This document shows positions 7,197 to 16,399 of a DNA stretch of 64,000 nucleotides, in pieces. The number at the start of each line of letters is the position of its first letter. Within the stretch, counting starts at the first letter, position 1. The notes beneath the pieces were generated by a model. It saw nothing but the letters and a program-made list of their open reading frames with translations. It did no database searches and was not told the origin of the DNA. This DNA comes from PALSA-1353 sp050014015 (GTDB lineage: Bacteria; Planctomycetota; Phycisphaerae; Tepidisphaerales; Tepidisphaeraceae): positions 62,001-126,000 of the forward strand of contig JBEKEC010000004.1 in assembly GCA_050014015.1 (NCBI GenBank), in the 5' to 3' direction. The position numbers and the translations under genes are program-made.

Positions 7197-7349
7197 ATGG
7201 GATTGATACTACTAATTCTCGTGATCCTTCTTCTTTTCGGCGGACTGCCCCATTGGGGTTACAGCCGCAATTGGGGTTATGGCCCAAGCGGAGGCTTGGG
7301 AGTTGTATTGCTCATTGTGGTCATCCTGATGCTCATGGGACGGCTGTAA
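7197..7349 (+). CDS. DUF3309 family small membrane protein
   Basis: 50 residues. Two short hydrophobic helices (MGLILLILVILLLFGGLP and GVVLLIVVILMLMGRL) flank a Trp/Tyr/Gly loop (HWGYSRNWGYGPSGG). This exact layout defines DUF3309, a stress-associated family without known activity. AAAGGAG lies six bases before the ATG. Confidence 0.85.
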   Translation: MGLILLILVILLLFGGLPHWGYSRNWGYGPSGGLGVVLLIVVILMLMGRL

Positions 7350-7446
7350 CAGCGCCTCGGCATCGGCGGCCATGGTCATCTGTGGGAATCCCGGTGGTAG
7401 GTCGATGCCCGCTATACCGAGGTCGCCGGCGCTCTGGAGATCAGAC

Positions 7447-7749
7447 ATGAGACGAACCAAACCAAGCGTGATGATGCTGATAGCTCCGATGGCTATGACC
7501 CTGTTGATGGGTCTATTCGGCTGCGTCGGAGGCGTCGGCTATGTCGACGTGGGTCCCCCCGAGTGGGATGGCGTGGTCGTTGTCGGCGGCGGACACGACG
7601 GAGGATACGACCGCGATCATCACCCCCAAGCGTTCCACAACGAGGGCGGCCCCCGGCCCGTGGCCGTAGGAAGCGCCAGAGGAAGGGCATCGCTGGGAGC
7701 GCGCGCGGGCGGTGGGGGACGCGCGCCTTCGGGCGGCGGTCGTAGATGA
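7447..7749 (+). CDS. Glycine-rich lipoprotein-like secreted protein
   Basis: 100 residues from ATG 7447 (TGGAGA upstream). Signal region MRRTKPSVMMLIAPMAMTLL leads to LFGC, a plausible lipobox near residue 25. The mature part is short-repeat and low complexity: a Val/Gly/Asp strand (YVDVGPPEWDGVVVVGGGHD), a His/Asp patch and a Gly/Arg-rich tail (GARAGGGGRAPSGGGRR). The His/Asp cluster could bind metal, an inference only. It precedes the DUF2950 gene by 71 bp. Confidence 0.6.
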   Translation: MRRTKPSVMMLIAPMAMTLLMGLFGCVGGVGYVDVGPPEWDGVVVVGGGHDGGYDRDHHPQAFHNEGGPRPVAVGSARGRASLGARAGGGGRAPSGGGRR

Positions 7750-7820
7750 TCGCAGCACGGCATTGATCGGCGCGGCTTGGAACACCGGATCGGTCGAACG
7801 ACGATCGCGAGAAGAAATCT

Positions 7821-8813
7821 ATGAAAACCGGAACCTGCGGACTTATCGGATGGATGGCCGCCAGCCTCCTGGCAGGCGCGGCCTTGCTGCTGACAAACGG
7901 CTGCAATAGCACCACGACTTCGCCGCCGGCCGCAACCTCGGCGCAGATTTCAGGCACGCCCGGCGAGGGCCAGCCGTTATTCGCCAGCGATGACGAGGCG
8001 CTCAACGCGATGCTTGCGGCCGTCAAGGCCCAGGACCATGAACAAGTGCATCTCATCCTGGGTCCGGCATGGAAGGAACTGGTCTCCGGCGACAAGGTCG
8101 AGGACGCCGATGCGTTCAATGAATTCGCCCGCCGCGCCGCCGAGCGCACGCGGCTCCAGAAACAAGATGACGCGACGTCAATCATCTACGTCGGCAATGA
8201 TGATTGGCCGCTTCCGATTCCCCTGACGAAAACGCCCGATGGGAAATGGTTCTTTGACACCGAAGCGGGCAAAACCGAGATCCTGGCTCGCCGCATCGGT
8301 GAAAACGAACTGGATACGATCGACCTATGCCGAGCGTACGTGGAAGCACAGCGGGAGTATGCCACCATGGATCGCGACGGCAGCGGCGTACTCAAATACG
8401 CCCAGAGAATCCTAAGCACGCCGGGAAAGATGGACGGCCTATACTGGAACGCAACCTCCGGCCAGGAGCAAAGCCCATTCGGCCACCTGTTCGCCACGGC
8501 GGCAACGGAAGGCTATGAGCAGACCACGGGCCATCCGCGCCAGCCTTATCATGGATATCACTTTCGCGTGCTGAAGCGGCAGGGCGAGGCGGCGCCGGGC
8601 GGCAAGTACGACTTTGTGATCAACGGAAACATGATCGCCGGCTTCGCCCTGGTCGCCTTCCCCGTGGAGTATGAATCATCGGGAATCATGACGTTCATCG
8701 TGAACCAGCAAGGGAAAGTTTACCAGAAGGATTTGGGCCCAGGCACCACCGAGCTGGCGCGGCAGATGACGGAGTACAACCCCGATGATAGCTGGACGCT
8801 GGTGAAAGATTGA
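7821..8813 (+). CDS. DUF2950 domain lipoprotein
   Basis: 330 residues. Lipoprotein signal with lipobox Cys 28 (LLLTNGC). The rest matches DUF2950: an N-terminal half with LNAMLAAVKAQD and WPLPIPLTK, the phrase GKTEILARRIGENELDTIDL, the conserved YAQRILSTPGKMDGLYW, and the C-terminal GKYDFVINGNMIAGFALVA. DUF2950 proteins are periplasmic or envelope-bound, of unknown role, often beside DUF3300 proteins, which I do not see here. Full length for the family. Confidence 0.88.
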   Translation: MKTGTCGLIGWMAASLLAGAALLLTNGCNSTTTSPPAATSAQISGTPGEGQPLFASDDEALNAMLAAVKAQDHEQVHLILGPAWKELVSGDKVEDADAFNEFARRAAERTRLQKQDDATSIIYVGNDDWPLPIPLTKTPDGKWFFDTEAGKTEILARRIGENELDTIDLCRAYVEAQREYATMDRDGSGVLKYAQRILSTPGKMDGLYWNATSGQEQSPFGHLFATAATEGYEQTTGHPRQPYHGYHFRVLKRQGEAAPGGKYDFVINGNMIAGFALVAFPVEYESSGIMTFIVNQQGKVYQKDLGPGTTELARQMTEYNPDDSWTLVKD

Positions 8814-8909
8814 CCATCGCGCGTCGCGGCGTCCATGGGTCGGTTGTAACAGGCTCTGAGGATCGATCGCCGTTTATCGTGAAATGCCTCTTCTCTTTTG
8901 GAGTGAATG

Positions 8910-9245
8910 ATGAATCAAAGAAACGATCAAACAGTTGCACACCAGGCCGCGGATGTTGTGGACAACGTTGCGGACGGCATCCGATCGGCGGCTCACAGCG
9001 TCGGCGGAAGCGTCCGAAGCACCGCTCACGCGGTGCACCAAGCCGCCGGCCGAGCCGTCGGTTCGGTCGGAGACACTTGCGAAGAAGTTGGCCAATACGC
9101 CCGCGATTCCTTTGATGGCGCCCGCGCTCGGGTTCGCTCATGGGAAAACAGCTTCGAATCTTCTGTCCGCGACAATCCCAAGACGTCCCTGCTTCTCGCC
9201 GTCGCGATCGGCGCGGTCATCGGCGCATGGTGGAGACGCAAATGA
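8910..9245 (+). CDS. DUF883 / ElaB-YqjD-like membrane-anchored protein
   Basis: 111 residues. A long amphipathic helix rich in Ala, Val, His and Ser (residues 1-85) is followed by one C-terminal helix (TSLLLAVAIGAVIGAWWRRK). The ending, a Gly-rich membrane anchor closed by basic residues, is the DUF883 signature; E. coli YqjD of this family binds stationary-phase ribosomes. GGAG precedes two adjacent ATG codons (8907 and 8910); the second has the better spacing. Confidence 0.82.
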   Translation: MNQRNDQTVAHQAADVVDNVADGIRSAAHSVGGSVRSTAHAVHQAAGRAVGSVGDTCEEVGQYARDSFDGARARVRSWENSFESSVRDNPKTSLLLAVAIGAVIGAWWRRK

Positions 9246-9313
9246 GTCCGACGCGAGTTTTTCAATGTGGGAGTCGATCATAAGCGGTCATTGAACAATA
9301 AACGGAGATTGCC

Positions 9314-9511
9314 ATGCATCAATTTGACGGCGTCTTAAGAATGTACGCGGAAAGCGGCCTGCGGACGGCGCAGGATTGGACGACGCTCGGTCGGGACGTC
9401 GAAAACGGAGCCAAGCCGCGTTTGGATACGCCTCTTCGCGGGGAAATGCTGCCGCTCTACAGCCGCGACCAGACCCATCCCCAAACCGGATCGCGTTCCA
9501 AGCGCCGTTGA
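9314..9511 (+). CDS. Small hypothetical protein
   Basis: 65 residues from ATG 9314, with CGGAGA nine bases upstream. The sequence (MHQFDGVLRMYAESGLRTAQDWTTLGRDVE...) has an N-terminal amphipathic helix and a basic C terminus, no cysteines and no membrane segment. I do not recognise a family. The good ribosome site and position at the end of the plus-strand stress cluster support a real gene. Confidence 0.5.
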   Translation: MHQFDGVLRMYAESGLRTAQDWTTLGRDVENGAKPRLDTPLRGEMLPLYSRDQTHPQTGSRSKRR

Positions 9512-9630
9512 CTCCAATTGGCGCGCCGGAATTTCACGCGCCGGCTCACACCCTCTTTACGCTTCGGGTGGGTCAGCGCGGAGTTGTTGCGGAGAATTTG
9601 CGGAATAAACAGATGCGGCGCGGCCCGGCA

Positions 9631-10236
9631 TTAAGCGCGCTTCCGCCGACCCAACAGTGCAACGGCGCCCACTGCGAGCAAACCAAAGCTTGCTGGCTCC
9701 GGAACCGGCGAAACTGTTTCCGTAAAGCTGTAGCTCAGACCATTGGAAAACTGCAATGTGTACTGAAAATCCAGTTCACCGCCAACCTGGATAGGCGTGC
9801 CGGCCGAATAGGCGATCGCCCCCTGGTATACGCCCGGAGAGATTTGGGTCGGGGCTGTAACGCTCGCGGACCAATCCGACGGGCTGTCCACCGCCGCGTT
9901 GTACAACGTGAACGGATTGTTCATTGAAACGGTGACGTCATAGCCCGTCCATGCAAAACCCGTATCGTTGTTGACGTCATTTCCGATGATGAGGGTCGGA
10001 TCAGTCGTTGTGTCCGTCGTAACCGTGCCACTGATCTGGCCCCCTGCGTCGGATTCTGCGCCCGCAACCGTCAGCCAGTAATCGCCGGACGAATCTTGGC
10101 CCCAATTATATGCCGGGCTGGTGATACACGGACTGGCGTCGCAGCTATGACTGATGATGTTCGCCGCCGCGGAACGCGCCAAAAACTGCCACGCTCCCAA
10201 TCCCATCAGCAACCCCGTGATGATCTCCCTTCGCAT
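9631..10236 (-). CDS. PEP-CTERM domain secreted protein
   Basis: 201 residues. Signal peptide (MRREIITGLLMGLGAWQFLA) and a beta-rich, Ser/Thr/Asp-rich body typical of surface or matrix proteins. The C terminus is a full sorting signal: VPEPASFGLLAVGAVALLG then RRKRA. PEP-CTERM proteins are cut and anchored by exosortase, usually for exopolysaccharide matrix; no exosortase is in the window. ATG 10236 has AGGAGG seven bases upstream. Confidence 0.88.
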   Translation of the reverse strand: MRREIITGLLMGLGAWQFLARSAAANIISHSCDASPCITSPAYNWGQDSSGDYWLTVAGAESDAGGQISGTVTTDTTTDPTLIIGNDVNNDTGFAWTGYDVTVSMNNPFTLYNAAVDSPSDWSASVTAPTQISPGVYQGAIAYSAGTPIQVGGELDFQYTLQFSNGLSYSFTETVSPVPEPASFGLLAVGAVALLGRRKRA

Positions 10237-10633
10237 GATGTCCTCCTGAAGCTTCCGTGAGGGTACGCACGTCGAAACCGACATCCGATTCCTCGAAAGC
10301 GACCTATATCCTACCGCGACCTCCGGGAAAGGCAACATTTAATTGATTCCACGACCGCTAAACAGGTGAAATCAACCGCGTAGACCTGATGGGGAAAAAA
10401 TACAAGAAACTACAGGTGCCATCCATCTCGTAATTTCCTGCAAATGCACGAGTTACGATCAAAAACTGCAATGGTTCCGCCAGCGATTTCTAGCCAAATC
10501 ATTGCCCGATTCCGGGCGATTATTAATTATGCGTTACCTGATTTTCCGCTCCTGCAACGCCATGCAAACTTTGCAGACGACGTTCGTCAGCCAATGCTCA
10601 TGTCGGACATCAGAGAATTCGATCCAGCAACGC
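10237..10633. other. Intergenic region, no gene seen
   Basis: About 400 bp between the PEP-CTERM start and the DUF2892-like stop. It should hold the PEP-CTERM promoter on the minus strand. One loose inverted repeat is visible (TCGTAA near 10430 and TTACGA near 10453). I see no convincing coding frame. Confidence 0.5.
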
Positions 10634-10840
10634 TCAGCGCGCCTCCCGGTTTGGCGGTTCCGCGGCAGAGCCGCCGCGCGGGTCAATCGCGCAGGAACCC
10701 AGCGGGCAGCCGCCGTTGATAATTAGAAGCGTCAGCCAGACCGCTCCAGCCGCCCAGAGAAAACCCGGATGAACGGTGAAGCTGAGCACGAGCATGACCA
10801 GAGCCAGCGCAACGGCGCCAATTCCGATGCCCATGGTCAT
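10634..10840 (-). CDS. DUF2892-like small membrane protein
   Basis: About 68 residues. Two transmembrane helices (GIGAVALALVMLVLSFTV and FLWAAGAVWLTLLIINGG) and then CPLGSCAI, matching the DUF2892/rhodanese-type membrane domain that ends in a Cys-Pro-Leu motif. It starts right after the RND permease stop: ATG 10840 or an in-frame TTG at 10858 (the longer form better matches the family N terminus). Likely the third gene of the efflux operon. The C-terminal tail is Ala/Glu/Arg-rich and not conserved. Confidence 0.65.
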   Translation of the reverse strand: MTMGIGIGAVALALVMLVLSFTVHPGFLWAAGAVWLTLLIINGGCPLGSCAIDPRGGSAAEPPNREAR

Positions 10841-10859
10841 TCTCTCGATTGTTTCCAAA

Positions 10860-13800
10860 TCAGTGAGCGGCAACCGTATGGAGTTCTTCGAACTCCGCTT
10901 CGCCTCCTGAAGCGCCATGACCCGGTTTGTTGGCATACACCAGCCAATAAGTGATCGGGATCACGAAAAGCGTGAACAGGGTTGAAGCAAACAGCCCGAA
11001 GATGAGCGCCCACGCCAGCCCGGAGAAAATCGGATCGACGATGATCGGAATGGCCGACAGCATTGCCGCCGCCGCGGTCAGCAGGATCGGCCGGAGGCGA
11101 ACCACGCAGCTTTCCACGATGGCGTCAAACAGCGAGCGCCCCCGGTTCAGCGACAGGTGGATGAAATCGATGAGAATAATTGAATTGCGCGTCACGATCC
11201 CCGCCAGCGCGATCATCCCGATCATCCCGGTGGCGGTGAAGAAGATGGAATCGGAATAGGGACCGATTCGTCCGCCGGAGATTGCGTTCAAAATCCAGAA
11301 TCCGGGCATGACGCCGAGGATCGTCAACGGGATGGCCAGCATCACCACGGCGGGGATGACAAACGACTTGGTTTGCGCCAGCAGCAGAACGTAGATGCAG
11401 ACCAGGGCCGCGGCGAAGGCCAGGCCCAGGTCTCGGAAAACGTCGAGCGTGATCTTCCATTCGCCTTCGCCCGCGAAATCGACGCTCAGGCCGGTCGGCA
11501 ATTGCCATCCAATGCCGCTGCCGTTGGTGAAAAATGTGCGGGTATCCGCGCCGCGGGGGTTTGCATCCTGCACCCAGCCGCCGCCCGATGCGAAGCTCAC
11601 CGCGGGCACGACGGCGCCAGCCCTTGCGCGATCAGCCTGGACGTCAACCACGACGTCCGCCGGCGGCCGGCCCGCCGTTTCGGCGAACACGTACGCAACC
11701 CGGTGGAGATTCTTGTGATAAATCGTCTGGTCGACCGTGGATTGTCGCCAAGTGCCAATTTCCGCAAGCGGCACCAGTGTGCCATCCGCCCCCTTCACGT
11801 TCAGCCGGCCCAGATCGGCCGCGCTGGACCGCTGGTCGATCGGCAATCGCAGTTCGATCATCAGCGGGTTTCGTTCATCCGGCGCGCGGATCGTTCCCGC
11901 ATTCGCGCCTTGAAGCGCCGCCTGCAACGTCTGGGCCACGTCCAGCGTGCTCACGCCGTTCAGCGCCGCTTTTTCCTTATCCGTTACGAATACCAGCTTC
12001 CGCTGCGCGGTCTCAACCACGTCGTCCAAATCGACGACGCCCGGCTCGGCGGCTAGGCGATGGCGAACGATCTCGGCGCCGGCCAGTAGTTCCTGGTATT
12101 GACTATCCGGCTGGCCGTAAATCTCGGCGACAACCGACGCAATGACCGGCGGACCCGGCGGCGTCTCGACTATCTTCAGCTTCACCCCGTGCCGGGCGGC
12201 GATGGTCATCAGATCGTCCCGGATTCGCAGCCCGATCGCGTGGCTCTGCATCCTGCGGTTCTTCTTGCCCGCCAGGTTCAGTTGAATCTGCGCGACGTTA
12301 TCCCCTTGCCGCAGGTAATAGTGGCGAACCAACCCGTTGAAATCCATCGGCGCCGCCACGCCGACGTAGCTCGTGAAATCGGAAACCTCCGGCACGGTTT
12401 GCAGATACCTTTCGAAATCCCGCACCGCGGTATCCGACCGCTCCAGTGTCGTGCCCCGATCCAAGTCCATCACAAGCGTCAACTCGTTCTTATTGTCAAA
12501 CGGCAGCATCTTCAGCGGCACGCTGCGGGTGGCGGCCAGCATCGTGGCGGCAATGGTCAGGCCGCCGATGGCCAGCAGAAACGTCACCGCCAGCTTCCGC
12601 GATCGCAGCAGCGGGGCCATCAGCGGATGGAAAAGTCCGTAAAGGCGCGATCGCTTGACCGCTCCCAAATCGCGCGGGTCATCAGCGTGTCCGGCGACAC
12701 CTCCGCCGGCGGAATACTTGCGCTTCAGCGCGTGGTACGCCAGCCATGGCGTGATGGTGAACGCCACGATCATGCTCATCAGCATGGCCACCGGCACGTT
12801 CAGCGCCATCGGCCGCATGTACGGTCCCATCATCCCGGTGATGAAAAACATCGGGAGGAATGACACGATGACGGCAAGCGTTGCGACGATGAGCGGCGGC
12901 CGAATCTCCGCCACCGCTTCCATCACGATCCGTCGCGTCGCCCGTTTTCGCAGCAGGAAATGCCGGGAGATGTTTTCCACGTCCACGATCGGATCGTCCA
13001 CCAGCAGACCCAGCGCCAATATCAGCGCGAACAACGTCACCCGGTTGATCGTGTATCCCAGCAGCAGGTTCACGGCCAGCGTCAGTCCGAAAACCACCGG
13101 CACCGCGACGGCCACGATCAGCGACTCGCGCCAGCCCAGCCCCAACGTCAGCAGCCCGATCACAATAAAAATCGCGACGGCCAGCCCTTCCACCAGATCG
13201 TTGACCTTCTCGTCGGCAGTCAAGCCGTAATTCCGGGTAATGACCATCTGAACGTCGTCCGGCACGACAGTTTTCTTCAGCTCTTGCGCTTGAGCCAATA
13301 CGTCTCGTGCCACCCAGACGGCGTTGGACCCCTTCTTCTTGGCGATCGCAATGGTGACGGCCGGGTCCGAAGCGCCCGCGATTGCCGGCATTGCCGCCGT
13401 TGATTCGCCGACAACAGTGCCCGTGAAGCCCTCGGAATGCGTGAACCCGCGAGCCGGTCCCCACCCGTGGCGAACGTAGTTGCTGATCTCGGCGGGGCCG
13501 TCCACGACGCCGGCCACGTCCTTGAGGAACACGGGTCGTCCCTCGAACGTGCTGACCACCAGGGATTGCAACTGCGCCGCATCGGCAAACGGCGCGCCGG
13601 CTTCAACCGACACCACGCGGTCGCCGGCGCGAAAATCGCCCGCGACCTGCCGAACGTCCGATGCCTGGATGGCACGCTGCAACTCCAGCGGCGAAACGTG
13701 GTACGCCTCCATCCGGCTGGCGTCGAGATAAACCTGCACCACGCGCGACCGGCCGCCCACCACGTATGCCCGGGATACGTCTTTCACCGCCGCAAGCCGC

Positions 13801-14342
13801 TCGCTCAACTCCTCCCCGACACGCCGCAGCGTCATCTCGTCGGCGGTGCAGCTGCTCAGCGTGAGCGTGACCATCGGCACGTCGTCGATCTCCACCGGTT
13901 TGACCACCCACCCGCTTACCCCGGGCGGAACAATGTCCTTGTTCTCCTCTATTTTCTTCTGCAGCTTGACCAGGCTGCGCTCGCGGTCTTCCCCGACGTA
14001 GTAGCGGACCGTGATGATCGCCCGATCCGGATAACTCATCGAGTACACGTATTCGACGCCGTCGATCTGATAGAGAATCTTCTCCAGCGGCGTAGTGACC
14101 AATCGCTCGACCTCGGTCGCGGAATGTCCGGGAAAGTTCACGTACACGTCCGCCAGCGGCACGACGATTTGCGGGTCTTCCTCCCGAGGCGTGAGCCACA
14201 ATGCCGCTCCGCCGACCAGAGTGGCCAGCAGGATCAGCACCAGCGAAAGGTTCGACTCCAAAAACGAGGCGACGACTTTATTCGTAAAATGATGTTCCGC
14301 CGCGGGCTGTTCCAACGGATGCGCCGGGTCGTTTGAACTCAT
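10860..14342 (-). CDS. RND efflux transporter permease subunit
   Basis: 1160 residues, inner-membrane proton-driven antiporter of the AcrB/HAE family. The first helix (SLVLILLATLVGGAALW) begins near residue 33; the proton-relay motif GLLVDDPIVDVENI carries Asp 449 and 450; two large periplasmic loops follow TM1 and TM7. Start at ATG 14342 (GGAGGGAG upstream) overlaps the adaptor stop by ATGA. With the adaptor it forms a tripartite pump; no outer-membrane factor is nearby. The permease is longer than AcrB (1049 aa), with insertions in the periplasmic domains. Substrate unknown. Confidence 0.93.
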   Translation of the reverse strand: MSSNDPAHPLEQPAAEHHFTNKVVASFLESNLSLVLILLATLVGGAALWLTPREEDPQIVVPLADVYVNFPGHSATEVERLVTTPLEKILYQIDGVEYVYSMSYPDRAIITVRYYVGEDRERSLVKLQKKIEENKDIVPPGVSGWVVKPVEIDDVPMVTLTLSSCTADEMTLRRVGEELSERLAAVKDVSRAYVVGGRSRVVQVYLDASRMEAYHVSPLELQRAIQASDVRQVAGDFRAGDRVVSVEAGAPFADAAQLQSLVVSTFEGRPVFLKDVAGVVDGPAEISNYVRHGWGPARGFTHSEGFTGTVVGESTAAMPAIAGASDPAVTIAIAKKKGSNAVWVARDVLAQAQELKKTVVPDDVQMVITRNYGLTADEKVNDLVEGLAVAIFIVIGLLTLGLGWRESLIVAVAVPVVFGLTLAVNLLLGYTINRVTLFALILALGLLVDDPIVDVENISRHFLLRKRATRRIVMEAVAEIRPPLIVATLAVIVSFLPMFFITGMMGPYMRPMALNVPVAMLMSMIVAFTITPWLAYHALKRKYSAGGGVAGHADDPRDLGAVKRSRLYGLFHPLMAPLLRSRKLAVTFLLAIGGLTIAATMLAATRSVPLKMLPFDNKNELTLVMDLDRGTTLERSDTAVRDFERYLQTVPEVSDFTSYVGVAAPMDFNGLVRHYYLRQGDNVAQIQLNLAGKKNRRMQSHAIGLRIRDDLMTIAARHGVKLKIVETPPGPPVIASVVAEIYGQPDSQYQELLAGAEIVRHRLAAEPGVVDLDDVVETAQRKLVFVTDKEKAALNGVSTLDVAQTLQAALQGANAGTIRAPDERNPLMIELRLPIDQRSSAADLGRLNVKGADGTLVPLAEIGTWRQSTVDQTIYHKNLHRVAYVFAETAGRPPADVVVDVQADRARAGAVVPAVSFASGGGWVQDANPRGADTRTFFTNGSGIGWQLPTGLSVDFAGEGEWKITLDVFRDLGLAFAAALVCIYVLLLAQTKSFVIPAVVMLAIPLTILGVMPGFWILNAISGGRIGPYSDSIFFTATGMIGMIALAGIVTRNSIILIDFIHLSLNRGRSLFDAIVESCVVRLRPILLTAAAAMLSAIPIIVDPIFSGLAWALIFGLFASTLFTLFVIPITYWLVYANKPGHGASGGEAEFEELHTVAAH

Positions 14343-15472
14343 GGCCGGGCTCCCTCCAGCGGGGGGGTGGCGGATTCGGTGGCCGCGCCGGCCGGCAGGA
14401 TGACCCTCTCCCCGGCCCGCAGACCTGACAGGACCTGGCAATCCCCGCCGATGGTTTGCCCCGTCCGCACGCCGCGACGCCGGCATTCGCCCCTTTCCGC
14501 CACGTCAACCAACTCCAGTTGCCCGACGTGCCGCACTGCCGTCCGGGGAATCACCAGCACGTCCTCCTGCTCCAGAGGGATGAAGATCCGGCCGAACGTC
14601 CCGGTATAAAGACTTGACGGAAAGGAACCGGTCACTTTCACCTGGAACGTGCGGCTGGCGGACTGAGCGTCCGGCACCATCTCGCTAACCCGTCCCGTGT
14701 AAATCTTGTCCAAAACGTCCAGACGAACGTCGATTGCCTGCCCCACCTGAAGGCGACGCGCCAGCGATTCTCTTACGCTTGCCACCAGTTCCATGCGCAT
14801 CGGATCGTAAATCGTGACCAGCGGCTGCCCCGGCGACGCCGTGTCCCCGACATCCACTTTCTTGTCCACGACAATCCCATCCATCGGCGAGGAGATGGTC
14901 GCGTAGGCCAAAACCGCCTGCGCCTCGGCAATCGCTTCGTTCGCCCGCGTCAGATCCGCTTCCGTGGTCTTCAGCGTGGTCGCCGCCTTGTCATATTCGT
15001 TTTGCGATACCGAATTCGATTGAATGAGCGACGCAAAGCGCTTTTCATCGATAACCGCCTGATCGTGTTCGGCCCTGGCTGAATCGGCGGCTGCCCTGGC
15101 TTGCTGCAACCGCGCCCGCAGGTCCGTGTCGTCCAGCCGCAAAAGCATCTCTCCTCGCGTGACGGGTTGGCCGGCATGGAGATTGATTTCAACCACGCGC
15201 GCGAGAATGCGGGATGCAATCGTCGTCTCGTGAAGCGCCTGAATCGTTCCGACCGCCGATTCGGTCACCGGAATTTGCACGATACGAGCTTCGACAACCG
15301 CCGCGCCCTGGGGAATCGCTCGTGACTCGTTCTCCGTCGAAACGGACGCGGCGATTTTGGCGCTGAATCGGCCCGCCAGCCAGAGCATCAGCAGCGCCAC
15401 CATGGCAACAAACGTCGCCGCGACCGTCATCTTCCCCAAGACACCCGCTAACCTTGGCAATTTCAGCTTCAT
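14339..15472 (-). CDS. RND efflux periplasmic adaptor (membrane fusion protein)
   Basis: 377 residues. One N-terminal membrane anchor (VAATFVAMVALLMLWLAG, about 17-34), then lipoyl half-motifs (ETTIASRILARVVEINLHAGQPV and YATISSPMDGIVVDKKVDVG) flanking a coiled-coil hairpin, then beta-barrel and membrane-proximal domains. It links the permease to an outer-membrane channel. ATG 15472 follows AAGGCGG. It is divergent from the ArsR-type gene, with only 98 bp shared promoter region. Confidence 0.92.
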   Translation of the reverse strand: MKLKLPRLAGVLGKMTVAATFVAMVALLMLWLAGRFSAKIAASVSTENESRAIPQGAAVVEARIVQIPVTESAVGTIQALHETTIASRILARVVEINLHAGQPVTRGEMLLRLDDTDLRARLQQARAAADSARAEHDQAVIDEKRFASLIQSNSVSQNEYDKAATTLKTTEADLTRANEAIAEAQAVLAYATISSPMDGIVVDKKVDVGDTASPGQPLVTIYDPMRMELVASVRESLARRLQVGQAIDVRLDVLDKIYTGRVSEMVPDAQSASRTFQVKVTGSFPSSLYTGTFGRIFIPLEQEDVLVIPRTAVRHVGQLELVDVAERGECRRRGVRTGQTIGGDCQVLSGLRAGERVILPAGAATESATPPLEGARP

Positions 15473-15506
15473 CGTGCCGCCTTGTGAAATGAGCCCGAAA
15501 AAAGGG

Positions 15507-15535
15507 TTGACTTCACTCAAACAGTATATTACAAT
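15507..15535 (+). promoter_or_regulatory. Sigma70-type promoter for the ArsR-type gene with overlapping operator-like repeat
   Basis: TTGACT (15507-15512) and TACAAT (15530-15535) are separated by exactly 17 bp. The -10 box lies inside an imperfect dyad, TATATT-AC-AATATT (about 15524-15537), an apt place for the ArsR-type dimer to repress both its own gene and the divergent efflux operon. Confidence 0.7.
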
Positions 15536-15570
15536 ATTCCAAGATGCCAATTTAGTCAATAGGCAGGCGC

Positions 15571-15915
15571 ATGGCTAAAAAGACGAATGAATCGTTGCCG
15601 GATGAATTCGAGTCGGTGGCCCGGCTGTTCTCGGTGCTCGCCGATCCGACCCGCCTCGCCATCCTGCACACCCTCAAGCAGCAGGCGGGTTACGTGTACG
15701 AACTCTGCCGGCGCACCGGCCTGAAACAGGCGAACGTTTCCAAGCATCTGGCAATGATGTACGACGCCGGATTGGTTAAACGCCAGCGGAACGGCAACCA
15801 GATAAGGTACTCGGTCGGCGATGCGATCGTCTTCGAACTGTGCGACCTCGTTTGCCGGAAACTTCATCGCGCCGCCGAATCGCAGGCCCGCCTGTTGCGC
15901 AGGGTCGGCGCGTGA
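15571..15915 (+). CDS. ArsR/SmtB-type winged-helix transcription regulator
   Basis: 114 residues. Core: SVLADPTRLAILHTLKQQ, recognition helix region CRRTGLKQANVSKHLAMMYDAG, wing LVKRQRNGNQIRYSVGD. The metal-binding motif of ArsR (ELCVCDL) is absent apart from one Cys in YELC, so it may sense something other than a metal or act through a different site. Divergent from the RND operon, which it probably represses, as in many local one-component circuits. ATG 15571 follows AGGCAGG. Confidence 0.88.
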   Translation: MAKKTNESLPDEFESVARLFSVLADPTRLAILHTLKQQAGYVYELCRRTGLKQANVSKHLAMMYDAGLVKRQRNGNQIRYSVGDAIVFELCDLVCRKLHRAAESQARLLRRVGA

Positions 15916-15950
15916 GCCCCGTCAATTTGCTCCAAGAAAGGGACGTGATT

Positions 15951-16295
15951 ATGTCAGAAGAAGCAACCAAATTTTTCCGGGACTGGCCGGTCAGAATGTC
16001 GCAGGCCAAGGCCGAAGCGCCCGAAATACCCAAAGCGTTCGCCGCATTCTTTCAGGCGCTGATGAAGGAAGGCGCCCTCACCGTCCGCGAAAAGGAACTG
16101 ATTGCCCTGGCCATCGGCTTGGCCCTTCGCTGTGACCGTTGCATCGATGCCCACGTCGAAAAGGCCCTGAAGGCCGGCGCGACCAAGGAACAAATCCTCG
16201 AAGCCGCGGGCGTTGCAGTAATGATGCAGGGCGGCCCAGCTTACACCTATCTGCCCAATGTTGTTGAGGCCATTCGGGCGCTACAAAAGAGCTGA
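15951..16295 (+). CDS. Carboxymuconolactone decarboxylase / AhpD-like protein
   Basis: 114 residues, all-helical. The redox motif CDRCIDAH (Cys 61, Cys 64, His 68) follows the helix REKELIALAIGLALR, as in AhpD-like proteins, which reduce peroxiredoxin partners or detoxify peroxides. No peroxiredoxin is nearby. AAAGGGA stands upstream of ATG 15951. It is 35 bp after the ArsR-type gene, so probably in the same transcript. Confidence 0.88.
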   Translation: MSEEATKFFRDWPVRMSQAKAEAPEIPKAFAAFFQALMKEGALTVREKELIALAIGLALRCDRCIDAHVEKALKAGATKEQILEAAGVAVMMQGGPAYTYLPNVVEAIRALQKS

Positions 16296-16399
16296 ATCGC
16301 CGATCTCAGTGCTTGAGGACTCTGACTGATTGCACCTTGCGGGATCGCCGACCCCTTCTTAAACTCACCGCTATCATCCATCGAAAGGAACGCGCCGCC

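Noticed and set aside
11373..14336. Several plus-strand frames within the RND operon
   Set aside because: All are antisense to a clear AcrB-type permease.
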